Positions 37,317-47,072 are shown, counted from the stretch's first letter. The stretch is 64,000 bases of DNA from Chloroflexota bacterium (GCA_902810745.1 CADDYW010000002.1:1-64000), one strand, 5' to 3'. Notes: a model not told the origin generated them from the letters alone. Numbers and translations: made by a program.

Positions 37317-38238
37317 CGAGCGATGGGAGACCGAAGCCGGTAATGGCTTCGGCAATACGGGCTTCCTCGTCCGCGGTAACGGTTCTGAGCGGCAGTCGAA
37401 CACGGGCCGTGCTCAAGACTCCCAGGGATTTGAGGATCGCCTTCATACCCGAGAAGCTGGATGAGGTTGGCGAACCCCTGGCGATATTGATGACCTTCTG
37501 AATCCCGATGGCACGCACGGTGTGTCGGTCGGCGGCTTTCCAATCCCCCCGACGCGCTGCCTCGTACACGGCGACACAATCCGACGCGATCACGTTGGAG
37601 ATACCCGGGATCGCTCCGTTGGCACCCGCGATGACGCCTGAATCGATGAGGATACGCGTTCCCAGAAAGCCACGGAAGTTCAGTCCATCGTCGCGTGTCG
37701 CGGTCATGACCTGTCGAAACCAGTCCAGATCGTTCTGGCTGTCCTTGATGCCGACGACCGTGCCCTCGCGAGCGAGCGTGAGGACCGTTGGAACTTCCAT
37801 ACGTGTCTTCACGTTCTGGGGGATGTTGTAGATAAGGAGCGGAAGGTCGACAGCTTGCCGAACGGCGCGGAAGTGGTCGAGCAGCTCCTCCTGGCTATTG
37901 ACGTAATAATAGGGGGGCGTCAGGGCGACCGCGTCGGCGCCGGCTCGCCGCGCGGCGCAGCCATGGGCAATTGCCAGGCGCGTGCTGCAGTCTCCGATCC
38001 CGGCGATCACGGGAACACGACCTGCCGCGGCCTCGACGACCGTCTGCACGATTGCTTCACGTTCCGTCTGATCGAAGCACGAGAACTCGCCGGTGGTCCC
38101 GGTCGCCCAGATCCCGTGCACTCCCTGGTCGATCAGGTAGTTGACCAGCCGCCGCAGCGAGAGATGATCGACGTCTTCCGCGTCGGTGAGGGGGGTAAGG
38201 ATTGGGGTGAAAATGCCGTGCAACTGCTCAAGATTCAC
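37291..38238 (-). CDS. Dihydrodipicolinate synthase/aldolase family protein
   Basis: 315 residues from GTG 38238, with GGAGG upstream. The family core is visible: TGTTGEFSC (phosphate loop), LLIYNIP (catalytic Tyr) and GIKDS (Schiff-base Lys). It could be DapA in lysine synthesis or a sugar-acid aldolase such as KDG or sialate lyase; with no lysine genes nearby, a catabolic aldolase is at least as likely. Confidence 0.83.
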   Translation of the reverse strand: MNLEQLHGIFTPILTPLTDAEDVDHLSLRRLVNYLIDQGVHGIWATGTTGEFSCFDQTEREAIVQTVVEAAAGRVPVIAGIGDCSTRLAIAHGCAARRAGADAVALTPPYYYVNSQEELLDHFRAVRQAVDLPLLIYNIPQNVKTRMEVPTVLTLAREGTVVGIKDSQNDLDWFRQVMTATRDDGLNFRGFLGTRILIDSGVIAGANGAIPGISNVIASDCVAVYEAARRGDWKAADRHTVRAIGIQKVINIARGSPTSSSFSGMKAILKSLGVLSTARVRLPLRTVTADEEARIAEAITGFGLPSLATSPQARS

Positions 38239-38490
38239 AACTGTATCCTCCGCTTCAGGATTGTCAGCTCGGGCGTCCAACGGCCAGTGTAGGGGGCGCA
38301 CGGGCACCTGTCAACGCGGGTAAATTCAAGTAAAATGTCATGTGCAGATTATCGCATCGTGATGGCGGCGGAGCTGTGCCCCACTACACGTCGAGGAAGG
38401 ACCTTGCTCGAGAGGTATCTGCGGACCTCGACGATCACGGGTGGGGCACGTCAACCCAGCGAAAGATAGAGAAGCCGAGGAAAGCATTTC

Positions 38491-39663
38491 GTGGCAAAGG
38501 CTGATGAGAAGTCCAGGGCCGGTCGGACGAAGGATCTGATTGCCGCGCTGGAGCGCAACTGGCGCGTGGAGATGGAAGGCGCAGCTACCTACGAGTACCT
38601 TGCCCAGCGCGAGGCGAGTCCGCAGCGTCGTGCGATCTTATCGCGGCTCGCGGATGGCGAGCGCCGCCACGCGGAGCGATGGGCCGGGCGCTTGAAGGAG
38701 CTTGGCGTTGAGCCGCCGACGTCGCAGCCGACACACGTGTCCTGGCTTGCCCAGCATTCGACGCTCGAAGCGACGCTTCGACGCCTCGAAGGCGAGGAAG
38801 AGGAGCACATTCGCGTCTATGAAGAGCAAGCGCGCCGGCTCGATGACGCGCCGTCGCTGGAGATCATCCGTGACGCGGTCAGCGACGAAAGGACCCACGC
38901 TCACATTCTACGGTCCATGGTGGGTGAGACTGGGAGCGAGATTCGGAGCCGCCTCGACGCGATCTTGAAGCGCGAAAAGTGGCATACTTCGACCGGGAGC
39001 TGGCTGGGCGACGCGATCTACGGCGCGAATGACGGGCTCGGCGCCGTCTTCGGCATCGTCTCCGGCGTCGCGGGGGCAACGACCAACTCGAGTCACTTCG
39101 TTCTCCTGGCTGGTCTGGCTGGCGCAATCGCCAGTGCTCTGTCGATGGGATCAGGAGCGTACCTGGCCACGAAGTCAGAGGGTGAGGTCCACCAGGCGGA
39201 GGTCTCGCGCGAGCGAGATGAGGTCGTGGAAAACCCCGAGGAGGAGATCGAAGAACTCTCACTCTTCTACCAGCTCAAGGGACTTTCGCAGGAGGAGGCG
39301 ACACGACTCGCGGCGAGCATCGCGAGCGACCGCGAACAGCTCGTCCAGGCGCTCGCGCAGGAAGAGCTTGGGATCTCCGAGGAGCGCCTGCCGAACCCGG
39401 TGCTATCCGCCGTGTCGGCGAGCGTGTCGACGTTCCTGGGGGCGATCATTCCCGTGGTGCCGTTCTTCTTCCTCAATGGCCTGACCGCGGTGATCGTCGC
39501 GGCAGGTATCAGTCTCGCCGCGCACTTCGCGGTCGGCGCGGCCAAGACGCTGGTCACGGGGCGAAGCTGGGTGATCAGTGGGAGCGAGATGACGATCGTT
39601 GGAGCAGTCGAGGGAGCGATTACGTACGGCATTGGCCTGCTCATCGCACCTCTTGGAGTATAG
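38491..39663 (+). CDS. Ferritin-like domain fused to VIT1/CCC1 iron-manganese transporter
   Basis: 390 residues. The N-terminal ~150 residues are rubrerythrin/ferritin-like, with Glu and ExxH ligands in ERNWRVEMEGAATYEY, GERRHAERW, EEEEHIRVYEEQA and DERTHAHIL. From ~165 a CCC1/VIT1 membrane domain begins (DGLGAVFGIVSGVAGA) and ends in three to four hydrophobic helices. Related MbfA proteins export iron. It would sense or oxidise iron and move it across the membrane. GTG at 38491 has GAGGAAAG upstream. Confidence 0.86.
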   Translation: MAKADEKSRAGRTKDLIAALERNWRVEMEGAATYEYLAQREASPQRRAILSRLADGERRHAERWAGRLKELGVEPPTSQPTHVSWLAQHSTLEATLRRLEGEEEEHIRVYEEQARRLDDAPSLEIIRDAVSDERTHAHILRSMVGETGSEIRSRLDAILKREKWHTSTGSWLGDAIYGANDGLGAVFGIVSGVAGATTNSSHFVLLAGLAGAIASALSMGSGAYLATKSEGEVHQAEVSRERDEVVENPEEEIEELSLFYQLKGLSQEEATRLAASIASDREQLVQALAQEELGISEERLPNPVLSAVSASVSTFLGAIIPVVPFFFLNGLTAVIVAAGISLAAHFAVGAAKTLVTGRSWVISGSEMTIVGAVEGAITYGIGLLIAPLGV

Positions 39664-39678
39664 CAATCGAGGCATCTG

Positions 39679-40620
39679 ATGATTCAGGATATCGTGAAGA
39701 AGCTGGCGGATACCACGAGCTCGCCATCGGCGGTGGAGGTATCGCGGTTGTCGGGGCTGAGCTCGGCAGACCTTGACGCGTTTCGCCAGGTGTGGGCGGA
39801 TGTACCCGCCGAGCGTCGCCGGGCGATTCTCCAAATCGCAGTTCAGCTCGCCGAGCACGACGTGGAGATGGACTTCAGCCAGATCTTCAAGGCGTGTCTG
39901 AGTGATCCGGACGAGTCGGTTCGAGCGACGGCGATCGAGGGCCTGTGGGAAGACGAGGAATTCCGGACAGCCGATCGGTTGGTGGCGATGCTGCGGACCG
40001 ACGCCGCGGAGTCCGTCCGGGTGGCGGCGGCGCTGGGACTCTCGCGATTCGCGCTCCTGGCAGAAGAGGGAAAGCTGTATGCCCCGTCGGCTAGGCGCGT
40101 TCGCGAGGCACTGTTCGCGGCTGCCAACGACGCATCCGAGACGATCGAAGTCCGACGGCGTGTCATCGAGGCGCTGGGCGTGCTGAGCGATCCCCACGTG
40201 GCCGAGCTGGTTGCTGCCAGCTATGACGACCCGAATCCGAAGATGCGCGCGAGTGCCGTGTACGCGATGGGACGCACCTGTGATGAGCGCTGGCTCGAGA
40301 TCATCCTTCACGAGCTGGAGAGCGAGAATCCGGAGATGCGTTACGAGGCGGCCCGTGCTGCGGGCGAGCTAGGAAGCCCGCGCGCCATCGTGCCACTGAT
40401 CGCGCTCCTCGACGACGAAGATATCGAGGTACAGCTGGCCGCGGTTGGGGCGCTGGGCGACATCGGCGGAGACGTGGCACGACGCGCGCTCCAGCGATGC
40501 CTCCAGAACGAGAAGCCTGCCATTCGCGCCGCGGCGGCAGATGCGCTGGGCGAGCTCGATCTCACCGCGGATCCGCTGAGCGTCGCGCCATTTCTCAAGG
40601 ATTCCACCCGAACTATTTAG
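39679..40620 (+). CDS. HEAT-repeat protein
   Basis: 313 residues made almost entirely of ~30-residue helical repeats; clear units are DPDESVRATAIEGLWE, DAAESVRVAAALGL, DPNPKMRASAVYAMG, NPEMRYEAARAAGELG and DIEVQLAAVGALGDIG. It is a cytoplasmic scaffold-like protein; the partner is unknown. It starts 15 nt after the ferritin-VIT gene and may be cotranscribed with it. Confidence 0.85.
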   Translation: MIQDIVKKLADTTSSPSAVEVSRLSGLSSADLDAFRQVWADVPAERRRAILQIAVQLAEHDVEMDFSQIFKACLSDPDESVRATAIEGLWEDEEFRTADRLVAMLRTDAAESVRVAAALGLSRFALLAEEGKLYAPSARRVREALFAAANDASETIEVRRRVIEALGVLSDPHVAELVAASYDDPNPKMRASAVYAMGRTCDERWLEIILHELESENPEMRYEAARAAGELGSPRAIVPLIALLDDEDIEVQLAAVGALGDIGGDVARRALQRCLQNEKPAIRAAAADALGELDLTADPLSVAPFLKDSTRTI

Positions 40621-40765
40621 GTCGCCTCGCGGTGCGGTCGCGGGAAGGGCCGTGGACGGGGAGATTACACGTCCAGCTGAGCCCGTGGCGGCGAGTCCGT
40701 CAAGACGAAGAGGATCGAGTTTGTCCAGCAAAGATCCGCAGACGCGTGACCCCGTGGAGACGGGA

Positions 40766-42244
40766 ATGCAGATCGGCCATGCGGGCGATCAACGCCCCGA
40801 TGTACCTCGCGAGCAGGTCTCGGCCGGCGAATCAACCGTCGTGGCGGGGGAGTCGGCCGATCTTGCTCCGGCCACACGCGCATTGCGCGCTCTGCCCAGC
40901 GTGGAGAGACTCGTTCAGATAGCGGCCGATGCCTGCGCCGGATGGCCGCGTCCGATGATCGTTGACGCAGCACGCGAGGCGCTGGCATGGGCGCGGGAGA
41001 GGGCCAGGGCCGGCGATCCTCCACCGGCTGCTGCCTCCCTGGTCACGACGATGGTCGAGATGCTACACCAGCGCACGTCCCCGAGCCTGCGTACAGTTAT
41101 CAACGCAACGGGCGTGATTCTCCATACGAATCTTGGTCGCGCTCCGGTCTCAGAGGCGGCTGGCCAGGCGATGCTGATGGCCGCGACCCACTATTCGAAT
41201 CTCGAGTTCGATCTCGATTCCGGCGAGCGCGGCTCGCGCCACGTCCATCTGCGGACATTGCTCCGCGAGGTGACGGGGGCCGAGGATGGTCTCGTGGTCA
41301 ACAACAACGCGGGCGCCGTGCTTCTGTGCCTGAGCGCTCTGGCCGGTGGGCGGGAAGTCATCGTTTCACGCGGCCAGGCCGTCGAAATCGGTGGCGGTTT
41401 TCGTATTCCCGAGGTCATGCGCCAGAGTGGAGCGGACCTCGTGGAGGTGGGAACAACCAATCGAACCTACCTGAGCGACTACGAGGCGGCAATCACCGAG
41501 CGTACGGCGCTGCTTCTTCGGGTGCACCCGTCAAACTTTCGCCTCGACGGATTTGTTCACGCGGTAGGCATCGCCGAGATGACCGACCTGGGTCGCAGAC
41601 GCGGTGTTGGCGTGATGGACGACCTCGGGAGCGGCGCCCTTCTCGATCCTCGCTCGTTCGGCTTGCGCGACGAGCCGCTGGTGCAGGATAGCGTACGAGC
41701 CGGAGCGACGGTCGTGTGCTTCAGTGGAGATAAGCTGCTCGGTGGGCCCCAGGCGGGTGTCATCGTCGGGTCCAGGGAAGCGATCGAGCGCATTCGACGA
41801 CACCCTCTGGCACGAGCCCTGCGAATCGACAAGGTTTCGCTTGCCGGCCTGGAGGCGACGCTCCGCCATTATCAGCGGGGTGAGGCCACGCGTATGATCC
41901 CGATCTGGCGGATGATCGCGCGGTCTTGCGACGACCTCGAGCGCCGCGCGCGACAGATCGAGCGGTCGATCGGGTCGCCACGCGTGCGGGCCGCGGAGAT
42001 GCTGGCGACGGTGGGGGGTGGATCGCTTCCCCAGGAAACACTGCCCTCCTGGGGCCTCGTTATCTCCCCGATCACGGCTGACCCCGGGCAATCCGCTCAC
42101 TCCCTGGCACGCCGACTTCGGAACCGAGTGCGCCCGATCATCGGACGGGTCGAGCGCGATGCGGTGTGGCTCGACCTGCGAACGGTTGAGCCCGAGCACG
42201 ACGCTGAGGTCCTGGCCGCACTGCGCTCCGAGCTGACGGAATAA
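40766..42244 (+). CDS. selA: L-seryl-tRNA(Sec) selenium transferase SelA
   Basis: 492 residues from ATG 40766, with GGAG upstream; a GTG at 40652 would add 38 low-complexity residues. Family motifs: RTVINATGVILHTNLGRAP, VVNNNAGAVLLCL, FRIPEVMRQSG, and the PLP-binding lysine K323 in FSGDKLLGGPQAG. It converts Ser-tRNA(Sec) to Sec-tRNA(Sec) using selenophosphate. It supports the recoded formate dehydrogenase ~24 kb away; selB, selC and selD are not seen in the window. Confidence 0.93.
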   Translation: MQIGHAGDQRPDVPREQVSAGESTVVAGESADLAPATRALRALPSVERLVQIAADACAGWPRPMIVDAAREALAWARERARAGDPPPAAASLVTTMVEMLHQRTSPSLRTVINATGVILHTNLGRAPVSEAAGQAMLMAATHYSNLEFDLDSGERGSRHVHLRTLLREVTGAEDGLVVNNNAGAVLLCLSALAGGREVIVSRGQAVEIGGGFRIPEVMRQSGADLVEVGTTNRTYLSDYEAAITERTALLLRVHPSNFRLDGFVHAVGIAEMTDLGRRRGVGVMDDLGSGALLDPRSFGLRDEPLVQDSVRAGATVVCFSGDKLLGGPQAGVIVGSREAIERIRRHPLARALRIDKVSLAGLEATLRHYQRGEATRMIPIWRMIARSCDDLERRARQIERSIGSPRVRAAEMLATVGGGSLPQETLPSWGLVISPITADPGQSAHSLARRLRNRVRPIIGRVERDAVWLDLRTVEPEHDAEVLAALRSELTE

Positions 42245-42641
42245 TCCCTGCCGCCTGGCAGATGAATCCGGCACGCGGGAGATCATCCTCCCGGTGACCC
42301 GCGGCGTTTCTTCGGTGTTCCTCCATCGCGGTTGTCGCCGGTCTTCGGCGCCACTTCCGGCTCGGAACCGGACCGAGAGGTGGTAACGCGGTGTCGACCG
42401 ACCCCACGAGAGATCGTGTCTGCCCGCTGCACGTTGGGCGATACGCGAACCAGTAGAACAAGCCAGCAGTTTCGTGTATGATGGCTGAGACGCAAAGGCG
42501 CGCCTGACGTGCCCGCGTCGCCCTCGCCCGGGCCGAAGCCTGAGAGCAGGCCGACGAGGGCCGGAAAGGCGTGAGCAAGCTGATCTAGTTCGTCCCCGGT
42601 CTGTGGTGCCGACGGACCACCAGTAACAGGAGCGCGTCCCG
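42245..42641. other. Structured intergenic region between selA and the FtsX-type gene
   Basis: About 400 bases without a supported gene. A perfect hairpin GGGAG/CTCCC lies near 42277-42292, without a U-tract. Other segments (about 42378-42390 and 42489-42499) resemble fragments of known RNA motifs but do not fold into complete elements by eye. No tRNA-Sec is seen here. Confidence 0.4.
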
Positions 42642-45440
42642 ATGGCTATTGGTCGGTTGATCGCCGTCTTTCGTCTTGTCGTCAAGCGGAGTCTGAACAA
42701 CGTCCGCCTGTTGCTTGCCGCGTTTGTCGGACTGATTATTGCCGTGTGTCTCGTCGCGTCAGTGCCCCTCTACACGCACGGAACGCTCGAGCGGCTGCTT
42801 CGTCAACGGCTGGCGACGTCGGACAAGCGTCCGGCTGGGACGGTCTGGCTGCGCCACCTCGAAGAGGGCGATCGCCGCGCCACCCTCGATCAGTACAAGA
42901 GCCTCGATTCTTACGTCACCAATAACGTCCAGTGGATCATCTCGCTGCCCCTCCAGAAATACGTGCAGTACGTTGCGGGCGACGTTTACGTGTTCTGGCC
43001 GGCTGAGAATCGTGGCTTCATCCCGCAGGCCCAGCGGCGATACGGCTACCTGGCCTGGCAGAGCGATCTGATGTCGCACGTTACCATCGTCCAGGGGAGT
43101 GGGCTGACCGATGCGGCGACTCCGCAGGGATCCGACGTCCCGGTGATTATGAACCAGGCCACGGCGGACGAGCTGCACATGAAGGTCGGCGAGCGTTACA
43201 TCTATAGCGACGTCGAGCAGTACAACCCCAAGGGCGTTGTCGTCAAGATCGTCGGCCTCTGGCAGCCGAAGGATCCAAACGATACGTACTGGCTCTACGA
43301 TCCGTTCCTGTTCAACAACGTCCTCTTCTCAAACCGAACGGATCTCTTCAACCGCGTCTTTACGCAGCTACCGAACGCCCCGCACGAGTTCTCGTGGTAT
43401 GCCATCTTCGATGCCAACGCAATCCACACGGTGAACGAGAGTCGCGTTCTCTCCGGCCTCCAGTTCCTGAACACCCGCGCCAATATCATGATGCCGTCGG
43501 TCACGCTCTACCCGGCCCTGGAGACGACGCTGGAAGAGTTCCAGACCCGCGCCTTCCTTCTGAACCTTCTGCTCTTCGTCCTCAGCGTGCCGATGGTGGT
43601 GGTCGTCCTTTATTACATCACGACCAGCATTGGAATGATCATCGATCGGCAGCGAAACGAGATCGCACTGCTGAAGAGCCGTGGCGCGTCGACGCTCCAG
43701 ATCATCGGCATCTATCTCACCGAGGGTGTCTTGATGGGCGTCCTCGCGATGGTACTCGGCCCGCTGATCGGGATGGGGGTTGCCGAGCTGATCGGCGACT
43801 CCTACGGATTCTTGATGTTCGCGCAGCGCCCGCCGTTGCCATTGTGGCTGGATGAGCAGACACTGCAGTATGCTCTCGGAGCCGTTGTGCTATCGATCCT
43901 GGCGAGCCTGCTGCCGGCGGTTGGCGCTGCCCGCCACTCGATCGTGAGCTACAAGCAGGAGATCGCTCGATCCACGTCGTCACCCTTGTGGCAGCGCTTC
44001 TTCATCGACATTCTGCTGCTGGCCGTGGCGGGCTATGGTTACCGGCTCCTGAGCCAGAACCACTCGATTCTGATGATCGGACAGAATGCTCAGGGAGGAG
44101 CGAATCAGCCGAACCTGTTCATCGATCCGTTGACGCTGCTTGTACCCTCGGTCGCCATCTTCGGCGCGGCGCTGTTCTTCCTGCGCCTCTTTCCTCTGCT
44201 GTCGGCAGTCGCATCGCGGGTTGCAAACCTGATCGCGGGTGCGCCGGTCGTGCTGGCACTGCGCCAGATCGCGCGCACGCCGCGACAGTACAGCTCGCTG
44301 GTGCTTTTGCTCACGGTCACCCTGGCGCTCGGTGCGTTTAGCGCCTCCGCCGCGCACACGATCGATCGCAACTTTGCCGAAAAGGCGTTCTACAGGATCC
44401 CAGCTGATCTATCGATCTGGGAGGCCTGGGATTACGACGAGCAAGCAGGCACGTTCAACGCCCCGCCACTCAGCGCTCACTACGTCAAAGGCGTCGCGGA
44501 GATCTCGACCTGGAATGACTATACGGTCGTGCCCCAGCAGTCGCGGAGCCAGGAGAAGGCTCAGCTCATCGGGATCGACCGAGTGACCTTCCCCAAGGTA
44601 GCCTGGTGGCGAAGCGACTTTGCAAACGAGCCCCTCGGCGCCTTGATGAACGCCCTGGCGATCAGTGACCAGGCAATTCTGGTGCAGCAGGAGTTTCTGG
44701 ATCGGTATCAGCTTCACGTCGGCGATACCGTGACACTTCTGTTTGACACGACCCCGGTCGATTTTTATATCGCCGACACGATCAAGGAGTTCCCGACCCT
44801 CTATCCGGATCAGGGGTTCATCTTCGTCGCCAACCTGAACTATATCTACGATCAGATCGGGCTGAGCCCGTATCACGTCTGGATCAAGCTCGAGCCGAAC
44901 ACGCGTAGCGTCGATGTCATCAACGAGCTACGGGATAACGGGATCAAGATCGTGAACATCGAGAACAGCCAGCTCGAGGTGAACTCCGGTCGGCTCGATC
45001 CACAGCGCACCGGTCTCTTTGGCGTTCTCTCGATCGGCTTCGCGGTGGCGGCGCTCCTGACCGTGCTCGGATTCTTCCTGTACTCATTCCTGTCGTTCGA
45101 GCGCCGTCTGCTCCAGATGGGTATCCTCCGTGCGATGGGTCTGACGGTTCGGCAGCTATTTGGAATGCTGATGTTCGAGCAGGTGTATCTGATCATCCTG
45201 GGCGTGATCGTCGGAACAGCGCTTGGTGTTTACGCAGGTCGACTGTTCATCCCGTTCTTCGAGATCAGCACCGGATTCCAGAACGCGATTCCGCCGTTCG
45301 TCGTCGAAACCGCGTGGGGGGATATCACTCGGATCTACATTATTCTCGGGGTGATGCTGGCGCTCGGCCTTGCATCCACGGCGATGCTGATCGCTCGGAT
45401 GAAGCTCTATCGCACGGTGAAGCTGGGCGAAGAGAGCTAG
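42642..45440 (+). CDS. Large FtsX-type ABC transporter permease
   Basis: 932 residues: an N-terminal helix, ~250-residue extracytoplasmic domain, membrane block (about 310-450), a second block near 500-570, another soluble domain, and a final FtsX domain of three helices with the typical RLLQMGILRAMGLTVRQLFGML. This duplicated architecture matches MacB/LolE-like permeases handling lipids, lipoproteins or peptides. No ATPase partner is adjacent. ATG follows CAGGAG. Confidence 0.82.
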   Translation: MAIGRLIAVFRLVVKRSLNNVRLLLAAFVGLIIAVCLVASVPLYTHGTLERLLRQRLATSDKRPAGTVWLRHLEEGDRRATLDQYKSLDSYVTNNVQWIISLPLQKYVQYVAGDVYVFWPAENRGFIPQAQRRYGYLAWQSDLMSHVTIVQGSGLTDAATPQGSDVPVIMNQATADELHMKVGERYIYSDVEQYNPKGVVVKIVGLWQPKDPNDTYWLYDPFLFNNVLFSNRTDLFNRVFTQLPNAPHEFSWYAIFDANAIHTVNESRVLSGLQFLNTRANIMMPSVTLYPALETTLEEFQTRAFLLNLLLFVLSVPMVVVVLYYITTSIGMIIDRQRNEIALLKSRGASTLQIIGIYLTEGVLMGVLAMVLGPLIGMGVAELIGDSYGFLMFAQRPPLPLWLDEQTLQYALGAVVLSILASLLPAVGAARHSIVSYKQEIARSTSSPLWQRFFIDILLLAVAGYGYRLLSQNHSILMIGQNAQGGANQPNLFIDPLTLLVPSVAIFGAALFFLRLFPLLSAVASRVANLIAGAPVVLALRQIARTPRQYSSLVLLLTVTLALGAFSASAAHTIDRNFAEKAFYRIPADLSIWEAWDYDEQAGTFNAPPLSAHYVKGVAEISTWNDYTVVPQQSRSQEKAQLIGIDRVTFPKVAWWRSDFANEPLGALMNALAISDQAILVQQEFLDRYQLHVGDTVTLLFDTTPVDFYIADTIKEFPTLYPDQGFIFVANLNYIYDQIGLSPYHVWIKLEPNTRSVDVINELRDNGIKIVNIENSQLEVNSGRLDPQRTGLFGVLSIGFAVAALLTVLGFFLYSFLSFERRLLQMGILRAMGLTVRQLFGMLMFEQVYLIILGVIVGTALGVYAGRLFIPFFEISTGFQNAIPPFVVETAWGDITRIYIILGVMLALGLASTAMLIARMKLYRTVKLGEES

Positions 45441-45516
45441 GGTTGCTCTTCGCTTCGCCACGTGGCCCCGAGGGCCGCGACTGATCGGGGACGAACGGCG
45501 TCATTCGACGGCGTCC

Positions 45517-45867
45517 TCAGCCACCGCGAAGGCCTTTCCGGATGCGATCGATCAGATCTTCCTCGCGACGGAGCGCGGTGAGGTCAACCGGCGACTCCAT
45601 CGCGACGTCGAGCAGAGCCCGGATGATCACGGCTTTGCGGATCGCCCGCCCACCGCGCCGTCTCGCTTCGCGGCACTTATCCTCAAGCCAGTCGATGTGG
45701 CGCTCCTCGAGAAAGATCGCCGACTGACGCGTTGGACCACGCTCGAGGGGCACGCTCGAGGTTGTCCCGTCTGCGTGCTCCCCCATCGCGCTCTCGGTCT
45801 CGGGAGTGCTGGCTGGCTGTCGGAAGAACAGTGATTTCCCCTCGGGAAGGCTAGCTCGTCGGGGCAT
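45517..45867 (-). CDS. Ribbon-helix-helix protein, probable partition partner of ParA
   Basis: 116 residues from ATG 45867, with GAGGAG before it; the gene overlaps parA's end by 17 nt. The N-terminal ~45 residues are disordered. Residues ~48-95 (RQSAIFLEERHIDWLEDKCREARRR, then AIRKAVIIRALLDVAME) fit an RHH/CopG-type DNA-binding fold. In type Ib partition systems such proteins (ParG, Omega) bind centromere repeats and repress parA. This pairing predicts the same; binding specificity is unknown. Confidence 0.72.
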   Translation of the reverse strand: MPRRASLPEGKSLFFRQPASTPETESAMGEHADGTTSSVPLERGPTRQSAIFLEERHIDWLEDKCREARRRGGRAIRKAVIIRALLDVAMESPVDLTALRREEDLIDRIRKGLRGG

Positions 45868-46621
45868 TGTCAATCTCCTCGGCAAGAGATCGGTACGCGC
45901 GGGCACCATCACTCGTTCGCGCATAGGTCAGAATCGACTGTCCGACGATCGGGCTCTCTTTGAAACGGACGCTCTCACGAACCACCGTATCGAAGATCCG
46001 ATAGCGTGATCCGAGCTCGGACTGGGCGCGCTGCAGGATCTCGCGCGCGTGCAAGGTGCGGCCGTCGAAACGCGTCGGCAGGATTCCCTCGACTTTGAGA
46101 TCGCTGTTGACCTCTTGCTGGATTTCCTGGACGGTCTCGAGCAGGAGGCCGACGCCAAGGAGCGTGTAATAGTCGCACGTCATCGGGATGAGAACGCTGT
46201 CGGCGGCACTCAAGGCGTTCACCGTCAGGAGGCCGAAGGATGGGGGGCAATCGATGAGAACGTAGTCGAAGTTGTCTCGAATCGGCTTGATGGCGTTACG
46301 CAGCTTATCCTCGCGTCGATTCATGTTCACGAGCTGTAGCTCGGCCGCCGCCAGGTGGATGTTCGTCGGGGCAAGCGCGACCCTTTCCTCGACCTCGACG
46401 AGGGTATCCGCGAGCTTGGCGCTCCCGATCAGGACGTGATAGGTCGTGAGCTGAAGCTTGTGAAGCTCGACGCCGCAGCCTTCCGATAGGCTCGCCTGCG
46501 GATCGAGGTCGACCATGAGGACCTGACGGTTGCGCTCCGCCAGGCCGCTGGCGAGGGAACGGGTTGTCGTCGTCTTGCCGGAGCCGCCCTTCTGGTTGGC
46601 GATGGCGATTACGCGGGCCAC
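45851..46621 (-). CDS. parA: ParA-family partition ATPase
   Basis: 256 residues. Deviant Walker A KGGSGKTT at 11-18, with the catalytic lysine pattern of ParA/Soj; VLMVDLDPQASLSEGCG, and VLIDCPPSFG follows as Walker B. It lacks an N-terminal HTH, so it is of the short (type Ib-like) class. It uses ATP to move DNA or protein cargo on the nucleoid. GTG at 46621 has GGAGG upstream. Confidence 0.88.
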   Translation of the reverse strand: MARVIAIANQKGGSGKTTTTRSLASGLAERNRQVLMVDLDPQASLSEGCGVELHKLQLTTYHVLIGSAKLADTLVEVEERVALAPTNIHLAAAELQLVNMNRREDKLRNAIKPIRDNFDYVLIDCPPSFGLLTVNALSAADSVLIPMTCDYYTLLGVGLLLETVQEIQQEVNSDLKVEGILPTRFDGRTLHAREILQRAQSELGSRYRIFDTVVRESVRFKESPIVGQSILTYARTSDGARAYRSLAEEIDNAPTS

Positions 46622-46643
46622 GCGGTGAACCTCCGTCGGACAG

Positions 46644-46703
46644 TGATACGGTTGTACGGTAAGAATGCCGGGACATTGTACTGATACACGGTTGCCAGGT
46701 CAA
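46644..46703 (-). promoter_or_regulatory. parA promoter with operator-like direct repeats
   Basis: On the minus strand TTGACC (46703-46698), 17-nt spacer, TACAAT (46680-46675). Two related direct repeats, TGATACGGTTGTACGGT at 46644-46660 and TGATACACGGTTG at 46682-46694, lie in the leader and inside the spacer. That placement suits autorepression by the RHH protein. Confidence 0.6.
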
Positions 46704-46984
46704 GCCGCGGCGGGAGGCGTCGACGAAAACGCGATTGCGAGGTACTCCCCAGGTCAGGTGTCCCCGCTACCTCCTGCCGCCTGCGCCTGCGCTTTCTCGT
46801 ATCGTCGGTCCACGGACAGCGCGCCCGCGGGCGACACGCGAGGCGACCGCCGCCGATCACGGTGCGCGTAGGTGCCGCCGCCAGTCAGACCAGAGCTCGT
46901 GGTACAGACCGCTTCCAGTCACGCGACTGACGAGCGCGGCCAGGAGCGAATGCCTGGCCGCCTTGATCGCTTCTGACCTGTGAA

Positions 46985-47000
46985 CTTACAAGCGTATAAA
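46985..47000 (+). repeat. Iteron-like repeat 1
   Basis: CTTACAAGCGTATAAA, one of four related ~16-bp sites (consensus about YTYACARRCRYAYRRA) upstream of parA. It lies in an AT-rich island. Confidence 0.5.
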
Positions 47001-47072
47001 TTAATAGATGTATGACCACATTATTATGATCCAATGCAATCATGTGTCCATTTCTCTGCTATAGCGTACAAG

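Noticed and set aside
42378-42390. T-box-like sequence AGGTGGTAACGCG
   Set aside because: It differs from the T-box consensus by a missing G and an A for C, and no stem I or terminator pair is evident.
42489-42499. GACGCAAAGGC, reminiscent of cyclic di-GMP-I riboswitches
   Set aside because: The GNRA-capped hairpin and the downstream receptor segment are missing.
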